A stretch of 64,000 bases of DNA from Nectonema munidae (Eukaryota; Nematomorpha; Nectonematoida; Nectonematidae), in NCBI GenBank assembly GCA_030549495.1, contig JAUIRK010001034.1, positions 124,001-188,000 on the forward strand. Reading direction: 5' to 3'. The notes below the pieces were generated by a model that was not told the DNA's origin, did not search any database, and worked only from the letters and a program-made list of their open reading frames with translations. This document shows, one piece after another, positions 10,320-21,612 of this stretch; within the stretch, counting starts at the first letter, position 1, and every line of letters starts with the position of its first letter. The translations under genes were made by a program, and so were the position numbers.

Positions 10320-11826
10320 AAAGTGATTCATCCAGAAAACGATACGTCTCAGGTCAGTTAAAAGGTTGCATATTTGCTTTCAAAAAAGGTAAGCCTTTTA
10401 TAGATAAGAGATGTTATTGAAGTTGGAAGAGGCTTAGATCCAGATAAGATAAATAAATATAAAGATATACATCTGTCAAGAAGAACTATTACAGATCATC
10501 CGCATGATTTATCCCAAAACATAACAGACTAGTTAAAAAACATATTTCAAAAAGACTATACTTATTATTCAATAGTTTTAATTGAATCAACAGATGCAAG
10601 TGATTACGCACAAGTATAGTATTTTATTAGTGGAAAAACTGTAGAATTTAATGTATATGAAGAATTGTTTGCTTTAGGCACCGTTAAAAGGAGTAGACGT
10701 GAAATTGATGTTTTTAACCATTTCAAAGAGAGATTTCTTAAAAAGGTCTAAATTTCAGAAATATAGTGAGTGTGTGCACAGATTGTGCTCCATCTATGAT
10801 TTAAAAAATTAAGGATTCGTTGCACATCTCAAAAAAGAACTTGCAATTAATAATGCTCTTATTTTCTTTGAATGCATTTTTCATCAACAAAATCTCTTTG
10901 CTAAATCTGTCATTTTCGGTGACACTTTGAAAAAAGTTGTGGGTATAGTAAACTTTATCCGAGCAAATTCTATGAGGTATCGTCAGTTTCGATACATGCT
11001 TTGCACATGTTAAATGATGAGATCTTTAGTGTAGTTTTGTCCTAACTTCAAAAGTGCGATGTTTATCACAAAATCAAATTTAATGAAAATTTTGTTTTTC
11101 CATGAAAAATAATTGACCTTTAATGTGACAACGATCAAAATTGTGTATTATAAGATGCTAATTTCATTCAAGATATTGTTTTTCTGTGTGATATTATGTC
11201 AAAGCAAAATAAGTTAAATGTTTCCCTGCTGTGTAAAAATAAGTCTATTTACGATTGTTAGGAAGAAATTCACGTATTTAGCAAGGTGTCTTTTTTCAAT
11301 CACCACTTCAAAACTAAAACTTTTGGAAAATCATTTTCACGAGTTAACAAAGGTAATGAATGAAAGAAAAGAAGACACAAGTGAATCTTTTGAAAGATAC
11401 CAAAGAGTTTTAGATTCAATGATCAAGGAATATTATGAAAGATACAAGGATTTTGAGAAAAATAAAAATGAAAGATTTACAACCTCATATACGTGACTTT
11501 TATGAAGCACCAAAAGAGTTTTGAATGGGGCTTATCTAGTTATCTCAGTATAACATTTTTAAATCGTAATTCGATAATAAAGAAGATTACGCAAAAATAT
11601 GGAAGCGAACGGCAAAGTATCTATCGAGAGTCAGAGTATCAGCCTTCATGAACATGCACGAAAATTGATATCGTGTTTCTCAAGAACATATCTCAGTAAA
11701 ACAACATTCTCTTACTTGAGACAAATCAAGAATGCCTTGAGGGCTCACATTATAGATGCACACCTTGAAAACGACATAAAGCTTAAAATATCCAAGTTAG
11801 AAGCAAATATTCGAATACTGGTTTAA
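10320..11826 (+). pseudogene. GTF2IRD2/ZBED-type hAT transposase, heavily frameshifted
   Basis: Collinear + strand fragments of a hAT transposase of the GTF2IRD2/FAM200/ZBED5 type. AYLLSKKGKPFIDKRDVIE lies near 10370-10420 and VCTDCAPSM near 10772-10800. FHQQNLFAKS (the Cys/His region before the insertion domain) lies near 10880-10910, and VNFIRANSMRYRQFR near 10950-10995. LDSMIKEYYERYKDFEK follows at 11410-11460. The C-terminal dimerisation piece is TYLSKTTFSYLRQIKNALR with a following HLENDIKLKISKLEANI (11689-11820). Stops interrupt nearly every block. A hAT-like terminus at 12676 could be its right end; no matching left end was seen. Confidence 0.8.
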
Positions 11827-11829
11827 CAC

Positions 11830-12115
11830 TTTCAGACACAATGGGACATCAGTGTCCAAAAATCTTCTGCTTATTTTATATAAAAATTCACTGAGAAATA
11901 AAGCAGACGATAGAAAACCCGTACCTCAAAGGGTTAACAGAAAAATCTCATCTAAGTTTAGATTTTTATTCAAATTAAAATGGAATTGTCAACCAATAGC
12001 TACAAAATAACAGTTATAAGTACTTGCATACAAAATTGTTTAGGGTCTTTTAGAGGAGTGTACGCATACGGATTTAAAATGAGCATCCCTACTAAATTGG
12101 GCATACTGAAAAATA
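11830..12115. other. 3' flank of the GTF2IRD2-type hAT, non-coding
   Basis: No supported feature. It probably belongs to the 3' part of the hAT element and leads into the SINE target site at 12116. Confidence 0.35.
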
Positions 12116-12317
12116 TTATATATGTGTTGGTTGGTTGGAGATATCAAAGCACTTTTAGTCGTAAGGCTACATGCTCGCATTATGCTTAAGATGGTTAATC
12201 ACAGTTTTTGTGAATTAGTTTTTAGAGTTGGGAGCTTTGGGAATCGAACCCCTGACCTTCAACTGTTAAGCTGAGAGGTACACTCTAACAACCATTGAGG
12301 CTCTGTTATATATGTGT
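12116..12317 (-). mobile_element. tRNA-derived SINE, family 1, copy 2 with target duplication
   Basis: The element occupies 12128-12305. It is flanked by the 12-bp duplication TTATATATGTGT at 12116-12127 and 12306-12317. On the - strand it runs: tRNA-like head with B box GGTTCGATTCC (complement at 12240-12250), a body with the complement of AAGATGGTTAATCACAG, then a (CCAA)n tail at the 12128 end. Identical layout to the 47.6-kb copy. Confidence 0.9.
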
Positions 12318-12647
12318 AAAAAACGTTTTATATGTATTTCAATAAAAATTTAAATTTGACAATAGCTATCATATATAAATCAATTTTTTGACAGGTTTGA
12401 TTGATTGTAATAAAAAATTAATATCCCCAGTAAATTCTACATACTTGAAAATGAGTATATATGTATAAAATACTTTATATAATTATTTAGATAAAAAGTT
12501 TCTTTTTGTGATGGGTTGTCATATATAAATTAATTTTTAGACGGGTATTATATATTTTTGAGTTAGATTAAAATTATTGAGTTAGAAAAACATAAAAATT
12601 AAAAATTATAAAGCTTTCTACGGACGATTAAAATTTTATCATTAGTT

Positions 12648-12676
12648 GTCCGCGAACCATTGGTTGGTGACCACTG
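12648..12676. mobile_element. hAT-like terminus, possible right end of the 10.3-kb hAT
   Basis: Read on the - strand from 12676 it begins CAGTGGTCACCAACCA, a typical hAT end. No partner left end was found near 10.25 kb, so the pairing with the GTF2IRD2-type pseudogene is inference. Confidence 0.35.
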
Positions 12677-12709
12677 CTAGAGTGTATATTTTTGTTAGTT
12701 CCTGATTGT

Positions 12710-13365
12710 GACTATAATTACCATCTATCCAAAGTTTGGCTTCAGAGTAAAACATTCTACTCAACTTTTGCATAGTGTTTTCATCAATTGTGTATATAGT
12801 TATCTTGATAAAAATCAAACAGTTTTTTCAATATTTATTAATTTATCTAGAGCCTTTGAGACCATTTCTAATGATAAGCTTTTAATCTAAACTTCGTTTT
12901 TATGGTTTTGGTATAAAATCATTTTAATTACTTTTATTTGAAAAATAGATCCCAATGTATGTCTATAAAAAAAATCTCTTATAATCCTTCTTCTATTTTG
13001 TGTGGGGTACCTCAAGGGTCTAATCTGGGTCCTTTATTCTTCTCAATTTTTATAAACGATGTTTACTTGTCAAATTCTTCTTATTCAAATATATGCTGAT
13101 GATTTAACAGTTCTCAATCCTTTAAATTCATCCTTCTCTTCATCTGATTTTAATCTCTACTCTCAATGGTTTGAATTCAATTCCTTGAGAGTAAACTTTG
13201 ATAATTCGAAATCTCTTTGTTTCACTAATAAAATTTCCAAAACGTTGCCTGATTTTGGTTTTGAGTATGTTTCAGTATTAAATTTATTGAGCTTGATTGT
13301 AAAAATACAACCTATCATCAGTAATCAGAATAAATTTATAATCAAGTTAATATCAATATAATTAC
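12710..13365 (+). pseudogene. LINE reverse-transcriptase fragment
   Basis: The RT core can be read in several frames. FGFRVKHSTQLLHSVF and VFSIFINLSRAFETISNDKL lie at 12730-12885. The GVPQGS-like block (GVP-QGSNLGPLFFSIFI across a frameshift) lies at 13000-13055. IYADDLTVLNPL, with the catalytic YADD-type motif, lies at 13090-13125. A thumb region follows (WFEFNSLRVNFDNSKSLCF). Blocks are in the correct order on the + strand but need at least three frame changes. It may be the 3' part of the LINE that starts at 5.4 kb, cut off by the hAT at 10.3-12.7 kb. Confidence 0.8.
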
Positions 13366-13684
13366 ACCGTGTAAGACCGTGTTTCAATTACGAAGTGTTT
13401 CAAAAAGATTTTTAATGTTTTTCTAGCATTTAAGGCATGCTGATTCTGAAAATCTTCTTTATTTTTGCACTGCTATAAGTTTTCATTTTTTTTTAAAATT
13501 GAATAAATTGCATATACATATATATTTGTATATACATGTGTGACTAAATGATTTTATAAATATTTATTAAAAGTTCATATTTGAATATTGTATTTTTACA
13601 AATGTTTATTTTTTAGAAAAATACAAAAAAAAATCAAAATCTTATTTCGGCTCTTTCGCTTGTTTTCATCTGAACTTTGCCGAG

Positions 13685-15171
13685 TTAAATTACAAACTTA
13701 ATCATCCATCATACTTTCATCCCATCTTTTTTGATACCGCTTTTCCATCTCTTTAATATCTTAGTGAAACCGCTCTTTGTGTTCCTCTGATACATCTCCA
13801 AAATTTAGCTTGAAAAAAATCCAAATGAGAATGCAAATAATGCATTTTAATTCAACTCTTTGTAACTTTTAATCAGTTCCGAAATCAATTCCTTGAAGTT
13901 GTCAGCCTTATTTTTTCCAAATAACCCATCAACAACATTTCTGAATGCCATCCATGTTTTTTTTCTCATTTTTCGTCATCTGACTTTCAAAAATTTTCGA
14001 ACTGAGCTTTTTTTTAATTTGAGGACTATCAAATATACCAGCGTTTAACTTTGCTTCAGAAACTTTTGGAAACATTCGTCTCAACTCACATATCACCTGA
14101 CTGTCAGAAGACAAAGCCGTGATGAATTGTTTATCAAAGCCAAGTTTGATATGGAGTGGTGGTAAAAGGACTTTTTCTTTCTCTACCAGTTAAGTAAACT
14201 AGGCCTTATGACACCCAATTTTGAAAAATGTTCTTTTTGGCCAGACATTTTCTGTGTAATGCTTTTCTTTGTCCCTACTGTTCTATAAACAAAGGAAGCA
14301 AGTATACTTTGTATATCCACAGTTCATTACCAAAAGCAAACTAATTATTTTGAAATCTTCGCAAATATCCGAAATAAACTTTTCATATTTTATCAATTCA
14401 AGATAAATTTTCATTACGTTCTTTAAGTTGTGAGAAATGACCGATAGGTATTGAGGGATATTTGTTACCGTTATGAAGCAAAATTGGTTTAAAACTTTTT
14501 AACGACAAATCAATAAATAAACGCCATTGGTTGGAAAGATCAGATACTCCAATTTCTTCAAACAAACCTAAAATATTTGAACAAAAATACAGAGTATTAG
14601 AAAAACATGAAAACTTTTTGTGTCTATGCCTATACTTTGAAATTTTCATTCCTGGAGATAGCAAATTCCATTCCTTCAGTCGGGAAGCTAAAAGCTCTGA
14701 AGATGATTTAGTCAAATTCAAATCCTTCACTAAGTCATTGAGTTCAAGAAAGTGATGTTGACTTTCAATGAATTTTTTTGTATACTATGTAAAACAGGAG
14801 CTAAAGAAGAAGGAATGTTCAGATAAACAAGTTTTTTCTTGTCTGTGCGCTTTTTATACAAATTAAAATCAACCATACAAAAATAGCAATCATTGAAATG
14901 ATTGGTAGGTTCCCTTCATACTCTTAGAACTACTACATACACATTCTCATTCCTCTTAAACAGCCTTCCAAAAGTGACTTGCAAGATTCGCAAATCACAT
15001 GTGGTGCCCAAGATTTGTCCTGGTCACCAATGGAAATGCAGAAATATTTTTTATATACAACAAAGTATCCTTGTTTCAGGATATGTTGAATTTGACTTGC
15101 TTAGAACTAATATACTCACCACAGACATGGCAAAAATGATCGGGATCTATTTTACATGTTCTTTTGGACAT
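13685..15171 (-). pseudogene. broken copy of a repetitive, uncharacterised arthropod gene
   Basis: The frame begins at an ATG at 15171 with a cysteine-rich N-terminus (MSKRTCKIDPDHFCHVCGE). Blocks of the same protein family follow in order: LNIPSSLAPVLHSIQK (about 14790-14840) and DLNLTKSSSELLASRLKEWN with HNGNKYPSIP (14398-14730). Next come LPPLHIKLGFDKQF (about 14130-14180), FPKVSEAKLNAGIFDSPQI (14000-14070), and a C-terminal block around 13720-13800 read as EERFH..MEKRYQKRW-like in shifted frames. I know this order from many near-identical, intron-poor, uncharacterised proteins in arthropod genomes; the molecular function is not known to me. Frameshifts and stops are frequent, so this copy is dead. 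Confidence 0.7.
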
Positions 15172-15174
15172 TTT

Positions 15175-15692
15175 TCAATCTTGAATGTTTCAAAAAAACA
15201 AACTCTGAAATGTGTAAGTATAATAACTATAATTATTATCTAAAAAGCTGGAAAACACAAAGTACAGAATCATGTAAAAAATATTGAAAGTGAAATAAAA
15301 TAATTATTTGCAATGAACTTACTATCATTGAATTATATAAAAGACATAAAAAAATTGAATGAAACAAATTTTTGTTACATTGTAACTAAGGATACTATCA
15401 TAATAAATAAATTTTGCCTTTCCCATTGTGTAGCAAGGAATTTGAAGCTCCAAAAATTTATTTGTCCATCTTTTTTGTCAGTTTTATTATTTTTTTTTCA
15501 TACATTTGTTTTCTTCTTAGTCTAAAATGAGATCTATATTTTACAGTAGGAAATCTTTGATGATAGTACGAAAATTATCAATAACAGTGTTGATTTAATT
15601 AAGTATTTCACATATTATTTTTCTATAAATTTATTTATTTACTTCTCATTTAATTTGGTCGATTTCTTTTCTTAATTTTATTTAATTCCATT
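15175..15692. other. spacer upstream of ATG101, likely holding its promoter
   Basis: No gene seen. The short + frame at 15313-15525 has no family features. The ATG101 start at 15693 and the pseudogene start at 15171 face away from each other. Confidence 0.4.
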
Positions 15693-16346
15693 ATGAATGC
15701 TAAATCACATATAATTATCTTGGATTTGGAAATCTGTGAAATTAAAGAAGCAGTTCTTTCTTTGTTCCATACTATAGTTTTTCATAGATCTTTTGGAAAG
15801 TTTCAGTATAGTAGTGAAAACAGCTATAGTGTTGGCTCTGTTGGCATAATAGATGTTGATTGTAAAGATATAGACCTAACTTTTGTAAGTTGTGCATCAG
15901 ACGAGCTGAATTGCATTTTGGTTAAAGAAATAAATTCTTTTTTAAAATATCTTAAAGCAAAACCTTTAAATAAAGCCGATATATCACTGACCTTATTTCA
16001 AAAGAAACCCACTCGTTGGCCATTTGGCCAAGAAACAAATTCTTGGGAAATATGGACACTTCAAATCAACATTCTTTCATTCCTTAATGAATCCGAAAGA
16101 GATCTGCATTGTCGTAATTTATCCAAAGTCATCAAAGAAAAGTTTATATTCATTGTTAAAACAATTAGCTCACAATGCTATGTTCCCAAAATTCCTAATA
16201 AATCAAATGTTGATCTCATTTTTAATACACAAATTACAGATGTTCAGCCATTTTTATTTAAAGTGAGCTATAACATAAATGGAAATGATACTCTAAGTAT
16301 GGGAAATACTGTCAAGAAAATAATTAAAGGAACGTTGGCTCTGTAA
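15693..16346 (+). CDS. ATG101: autophagy-related protein 101
   Basis: A complete single-exon gene of 217 codons; animal ATG101 is about 218 residues. ATG101 is a HORMA-fold protein that binds and stabilises ATG13 in the ULK1 kinase complex, which starts autophagosome formation at cytoplasmic membranes. What the sequence shows: N-terminal LDLEICEIKEAVLSLFHTIVFHR, the block IIDVDCKDIDLTFV (52-65), the WF-finger motif TRWPF at residues 107-111, WEIWTLQINI (118-127), and the C-terminal DVQPFLFKVSY with the terminal KKIIKGTLAL. The order and spacing match the family end to end and no break is present. An AATAAA signal lies at 16494-16499. It has no introns, unlike NELF-E in the same window. Confidence 0.96.
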   Translation: MNAKSHIIILDLEICEIKEAVLSLFHTIVFHRSFGKFQYSSENSYSVGSVGIIDVDCKDIDLTFVSCASDELNCILVKEINSFLKYLKAKPLNKADISLTLFQKKPTRWPFGQETNSWEIWTLQINILSFLNESERDLHCRNLSKVIKEKFIFIVKTISSQCYVPKIPNKSNVDLIFNTQITDVQPFLFKVSYNINGNDTLSMGNTVKKIIKGTLAL

Positions 16347-18260
16347 CCTTTAACATTTCTTCATTTCATGTATTTTGTGTTTTATGTCTTATTTTATTTC
16401 GCAAAAACTATGCAAGCAATGATTTAGCTATTTTGGTTTTATTTTCAATTTTTACGCATAAAAATTCAAATATATATATACATTATATTTTTAAATAAAT
16501 ATTTTAGTGTTTTTAATATATTTGTTTTTTCACGTAGGAAATAAAAGCAACTGATTTTTAAATGATTTCTTTTAATATTTTATCCTAAACTCAATAATTG
16601 TAATACAATGGAAATTATTTAAAAATTTAATAAAGCACAAATTATTTTTCTTAGTTTTTAAAAAGTTCTAGGATATTTATTGAAATAGAACAAAAGCGAA
16701 TTGTTCTTAATTCATTTAATCACAATGTTTCTTTGAAAAAATAACAGACTAATGTTTTTTACATCGTAATAGTGATGTACTGGTATTTTTTCTCGATGCT
16801 GTTTTCAATGTGGGTTACATTAAAAATGGCGACACCGAGAGTATATAAAATTTTTAATTATTTTATATTAATAGCTTTTAAGCATCGTAATAGTCTATTA
16901 AATTATAGCATGTTTTCAAAAAATAAAAAACTTGAATGTGTAAAATTAGATATTAAATTTTAATGAGGTTCCTTATAATTTGTTTTGTTTTTTGGAGAGT
17001 TAACTTGTCTTGCACAACTAAACATAGCTAAAACTGTTGGAAGGTAAAACAAAATTAACATACTATGTTATAAAGTAGAATCAAAAGTTGAGAAGAGGGG
17101 TCAATTTGAAGGAAAATTGGTTGACGTTATTTGTGAACGATTTCTATCTCCATTTATGAATTTAGGATATTTTTTTCAACAAATTGTGAGCAAAAAGTCA
17201 GCTTTCATTAAAATGCTATTATATGTACAAAGCACTATGCATAAAATACAAAGGTTCCTTTGCTCTTTATACCTCTAATATAAACCTTAATTAGTCTATT
17301 GGTTCTGCTGATAAAATCTGTGAACAAAAAATTTGCATATACTGATACCGATCGAACAAAAAAGCCTATACCGATGTACATTACTTGTAATTAATATGAA
17401 TTTCAAGAATCGCTTGCTTTCGTGGACATAATTGGACTAATTTTCGCCTACTTTTAGTATATTGAATACTGCTAAATTTAACTATGAGATATAGATAATT
17501 GTTTTTTCATTCCTAAAAATATTTTCACGATATGTTCTTCATAAGTCATTTAACTAAAAATCTCTTGACCTGCATTTTTGTTGCGAGTTAGTTTGAAAAG
17601 GAATGAAAACTTTGAATTGCAATTCAAGAAGAAATTAATTGTTACAAAATTTGTTTAAGGTAGGGACAGAATATAAATGTCAAAACACCTGGTGAAGTTC
17701 AAAAATTTCATGCTTTTTTACAGTGAGCGCTCATATAGGAAATTTGAAACATTCTTCAATAAATTTACGACTGACTTTTTTAAGACTTTGCAGTTTGTTC
17801 TGAAAGAATGCATCAGTTAGTTCGTTTCAAAAGATCGAATTCGAAAAATGGATTTTGAGAACAAATGCGTTAAAAAGCATCACGTTGATGAAACAAGTTG
17901 CATGCACGTTTAATTGCGAATTTTATCACCATAATCATTGATAAGGGGCATTTTTGAAAAGTGGGGTATTTAAATGCGTGTACCCATCGGTGGGATAGCT
18001 AATCTATTTGGAGATCGTTGATTTTAAAATTTAAAACACTTATTGCAGCCGGTATAGGAAAGTAGCGTATGTAACCGAATAATCGTATCTGACTTCAAGA
18101 AAACATTGATAGGTCATTTAACTGATGGTAATTTTGTTGTAAGAATATACTAATTAGTGCAATTTGTTAGTTTATTTTAGTCAAATAATAATTAAATAAT
18201 CCAGAATTTTTTTTTATAAATTTAAATATTAATAGTTTTATTCATATAATTACAATTGTG
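16347..18260. other. 3' flank and intergenic DNA after ATG101
   Basis: About 1.9 kb of AT-rich sequence. It contains the ATG101 polyadenylation signal at 16494 and nothing else that I can name. The frame at 16772-16963 has no recognisable features. Confidence 0.45.
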
Positions 18261-18261
18261 A

Positions 18262-18530
18262 GAACGTTTTATTTATCATCATCACCTGTTGGCGTCCTCA
18301 CATTCGAATGTTACTGACTATTTTCTTCCATGAACCACGATTACGACATTCTCTAAGGATCTTGGTGATAGATAAACCAGTATATTTGCAAATATCTTTG
18401 GGTCAGGTATCGCGTTGTCTTCCTTTTCATCTAGTTCAATGTTTTTTCAATTGCTGGTCCATAAGACAACTCTTTGCTGGTCCACGAAAATTTTTCAAAA
18501 GCGAAAAGTATAGTGAAATATAATTGCAAC
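18262..18530 (-). pseudogene. RTE-like LINE, C-terminal end
   Basis: On the - strand the peptide TGLSITKILRECRNRG then SWKKIVSNI is the C-terminal block typical of RTE-like (craniofacial-development-protein-2-like) LINE ORFs. It carries frame breaks and is followed by a GATGATGAT-type 3' tail (complement at about 18277-18290). It is the distal part of the LINE whose RT is at 19.9-20.9 kb, separated by a hAT insertion. Confidence 0.68.
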
Positions 18531-18763
18531 TATGATTAGCTATTTTTTTTAAATTTATTTTGTATAATAACTCAGATTATTTACTTATTTTCGGGCGAAA
18601 AGAGTGAGGCTTTATTTATAACTCATCCAAACATAGACAGCTTGTGGTCAAAGAAAAAAGAGTTCAGAAGCCTGGTTACATCAAAAGCGCAAAATGAAAT
18701 TTTATTGTTTTGTTACTTTTATCTAATTTTATAATAAATTTTTAATGAATTTTTAGTATGGAT

Positions 18764-19888
18764 CAGAGTACGACGGGGAGGTTAAGTTTTTTTCGGGGCG
18801 GGGTAACACTCTCCCCGCGGGGATCGGGGCGGGGCGTGGAATTTTTTTACATAAAATTTTTTTATTAAAAAACATTGAAAATATGGGATATATATAAAAA
18901 ATATTTTTTTTTAAGTATATTATATATTTATTGTCATAAAAAATTGACAAATAATTTTAAATTTTCATGTTTTTCTTAACAAAAATAAGTTCTTCAACTT
19001 TTTCAGGACTTTTTGCTGTTACAATATTTGAGCCACAGCTAAATAATCTTTCAGACTGCGCGTTGCTTGCTGGTATGTTCAAATATTTTTTTGCCAAAGA
19101 ACTGAGTAGTGGCATGCATTTTGAGCCCGCCAATATAAAATATCTTCGTTTTTCGAGGCGTCATCTAATTTCTCGTAAAGCAACATTTCATTCGTTACTT
19201 CACTCTGATCTTGGTCGATAATTTTATCACTGTAGACTAACTTCAATTTGCTTGTAGGCGATAATCCATTTTCTTCATCTTTATTTTTAGAAGATGAACT
19301 TGGGCCAACTTTCTGAGATCTACTTTCAAAAAATTCATTGATTTTTAGCTTCAAATCATTCAAGACACCAAAGTGTTTCAAATGAATGCCCTTGAGTCTA
19401 GGATCAAGATAGTTGGCCATTCTGTTTTCGAAAATAGAACATTCACTTTCAGGACATCTTTTTTTCAATGAATCTTTAAGATGTCCCGCAACATTTGAAA
19501 TTTTCTCATTAACAAAAAATGAAGAAGAACCTTGCTGAAAAAGTTAAGAAAAAAAAATAATGAGATGCTTGAAATTTCAATTTTTTTTTGTATTTGATGA
19601 ATCCGAAAAATCAAAAAGTATAAAATTGCCAGAAATTGAAAAAATAAAAGATTTTGGAAGAATCAATAAAAAGTAATGAAAATATTTTTTTTATAATTGG
19701 CATATTTAGAAGTACTTAAACTGAAAAAATATTTAACAACACTAAATATTATCTAAAGTAAACAATGCGAATAGTTGAATCATTTTAAAAACTATTACCC
19801 CGACTTCGGGGAAAGTTTACCCCGAGGGGAACGGGGAGCATGTATCCCCGCGGGGAAAGGGGAAGTTCGGGGCCCCCGTCCTTCTCTG
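18764..19888 (-). mobile_element. hAT transposon, 1,125 bp, with exact 8-bp target duplication
   Basis: The flanking 8-mers GTATGGAT at 18756-18763 and 19889-19896 are identical. The ends are inverted: CAGAGTACGACGGGGAGG on the left and CAGAGAAGGACGGGGGCC read from the right. Sub-terminal zones (18770-18840, 19798-19880) are packed with GGGGCGGGG / CCCCGCGGGG motifs, very unlike the AT-rich surroundings. The interior encodes only the C-terminal part of a hAT transposase, so it is a deletion derivative. It interrupts an RTE-like LINE. Confidence 0.92.
18957..19540 (-). pseudogene. hAT transposase, C-terminal region
   Basis: The frame 19079-19468 contains MANYLDPRLKGIHLKHF, the block that precedes the insertion and dimerisation regions in BED-type hAT transposases. 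After a +1 shift near 19130 the dimerisation domain continues as PLLSSLAKKYLNIPASNAQ and SERLFSCGSNI to a stop at 18957-18959. Only the last third of a hAT transposase is present. The single shift suggests a fairly recent loss. Confidence 0.82.
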
Positions 19889-19896
19889 GTATGGAT

Positions 19897-20900
19897 CATA
19901 ATAAGTTTTTCCCACAAAAATAATGCTGGTCCATACCATTTTTGCTTTTTGGAAAATGGTCCACGACCAGAAACGAGTTGGGAAACACTGAATTCTAGTT
20001 CCATGTACATTGGCCATGATAAATTTGTGTGTGAGACCATTTTTCTAATATGCCCAAAGAATCTGTGATGCCCAATGAGTAAACTTTGAACTATCATTGC
20101 TCTAGTTTCCATTCTATTATAAACCTCTTTGTTGCTGATATACTCTTTCCATGATATTCTCAGAATTCTTCTATAGCACCGTTTTTCAAAGACTGTTTCA
20201 TTCAGTTGCTTCTTTGTAAGCCATAACTCATTAAAGGCCAAAAACCATTTTTATTAGCTTCTTGGTGTGGATAGGGGATATTGCGACTTTTCCAGATATT
20301 TTGTAAGTTACCAGCTGCTTTTTTTGTTTAGTGTTATTCTCCGCGTTGTTTTTTCTTTGTTTTTGGACAAAGTATTGAAAATAGAGCCAAGATACACAAA
20401 ATTATCATCTTATTCGAGAGTTGCTCCTTGATATTTAATGTTAATTGCAGTGCATTTTATGCCGAAAGTCATAACTTTAGTTTTTACCATTTTCATTTAA
20501 ACCGTAACATGCTGAGACCTTCCTAATTGTGTTCAGTAAATCATGGATCAGTGCTTCAGTTGAGGCAATCAACACGATATCATCAGCATATTTTGGATTA
20601 TTAAGTTTTTCACCGTTAAAATTCAATTCGTCCTCCCATCCTTCTAATGCTTCTCTTATAATGATTTCACTGTAAATATTGAACAGAGTGGGGGACAATG
20701 GACACCCCTGACTCACACCACATTCAATGTTGAAAGAATTTGAAGTGCCAACTGAAGTTTCAATCTTGCCTTTTTGATCCATGTAGAGAGCTTTAAGGCT
20801 TCTTATTAGGTGACATCCATAGCTTATTAAAATCTACACAGTGAGAGGCTTTAGAATATTCGATAAAGCAGCAATATTAAGTTCTGTCATATTCATGTGT
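19897..20900 (-). pseudogene. RTE-like LINE reverse transcriptase fragment
   Basis: On the - strand: the pre-catalytic block (CVDFNKLW, about 20830-20860) and then MDQKGKIETSVGTSNSF. GVSQGCPLSPTLFNIYSEII (20660-20720) and KYADDIVLIASTEA with the YADD catalytic motif (20545-20590) follow. The C-terminal FEKRCYRRILRISWKEYI with the GH(H)RFFGHIRKM block lies at 20050-20190. The frame changes near 20480 and 20240. This order is that of RTE-like LINEs. A hAT element at 18764-19888 separates it from its C-terminal end at 18.3-18.5 kb. Confidence 0.82.
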
Positions 20901-21532
20901 TTTTTCACAAATTAGCCTCATGTTAAGAGTCTGGTATTAGCGAGATGACATAAATCTTAACCCACAGGCACGATGTTTAGTGTCGGAAGTTATTTATACT
21001 TAAAAGTAAATATTTTGCCTTTTTATTTGAAAATCAATTAGATATGTCAACGACGTCAATCACAATTTTAAATAATGTGTTGCATTCTGCGCAATTTTAA
21101 ACCTTTTATGCAATCATCGTCACACATTCATCAGCATTTAAAGCAAATTATTTTATAAAAATAAGTAAATTTTTATTTTCACAGACAATTATGATTATTC
21201 AAAGGGGGGACCATATTTTTTCTTATAAGATGAAATCAACCTACACCTTCAGAAGATATGTTTTATTGAATTGCAAACAAAGAAAAATTTTGTGCCTCAA
21301 TTAATTGGGCAAATGTCATGTTCCTTTAAAATACGGTGTTGAAAAATTTGTCAATAGAGCTAATTCATATATAGAGGAGTTAAAATATTTTCCTATTTCA
21401 ACGAATGTAACATTTCCTTAAAATATTGGAAATGCAGTAGCCCATTAATCCCATCTATGTATACATGAGTAGGAATTGCTAACCTACTCACTCATAAGAT
21501 TAGTTTTTATTTTCTTTTTCAATTCTTTCTAG
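20901..21532. other. spacer before NELF-E exon 1
   Basis: No coding or repeat signal. A pyrimidine-rich tract ending in TTTCTAG (21526-21532) just before the NELF-E start codon looks like a splice acceptor, so a 5' untranslated exon may lie upstream. Confidence 0.4.
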
Positions 21533-21612
21533 CACCTATGCCAAATTTGCCATCAGATCTAACTCGCGAAGAACTTAACTTGATAAATAAATTTGCCCTA
21601 CTCAAAAAGAAG
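21533..21612 (+). CDS. NELFE: negative elongation factor E, first coding exon
   Basis: NELF-E is the RNA-binding subunit of the NELF complex, which holds RNA polymerase II in promoter-proximal pausing in the nucleus. The exon follows an acceptor (CTTTCTAG, AG at 21531-21532). It has its ATG at 21538 and ends with AAG before GTATGT at 21613. The 25 codons read MPNLPSDLTREELNLINKFA then LLKKK, matching the N-terminal helix and basic tail of NELF-E. It ends in phase 0, which fits the next exon at 23896. The ATG was chosen because it is the first in frame and places the family motif at the N-terminus. Confidence 0.78.
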
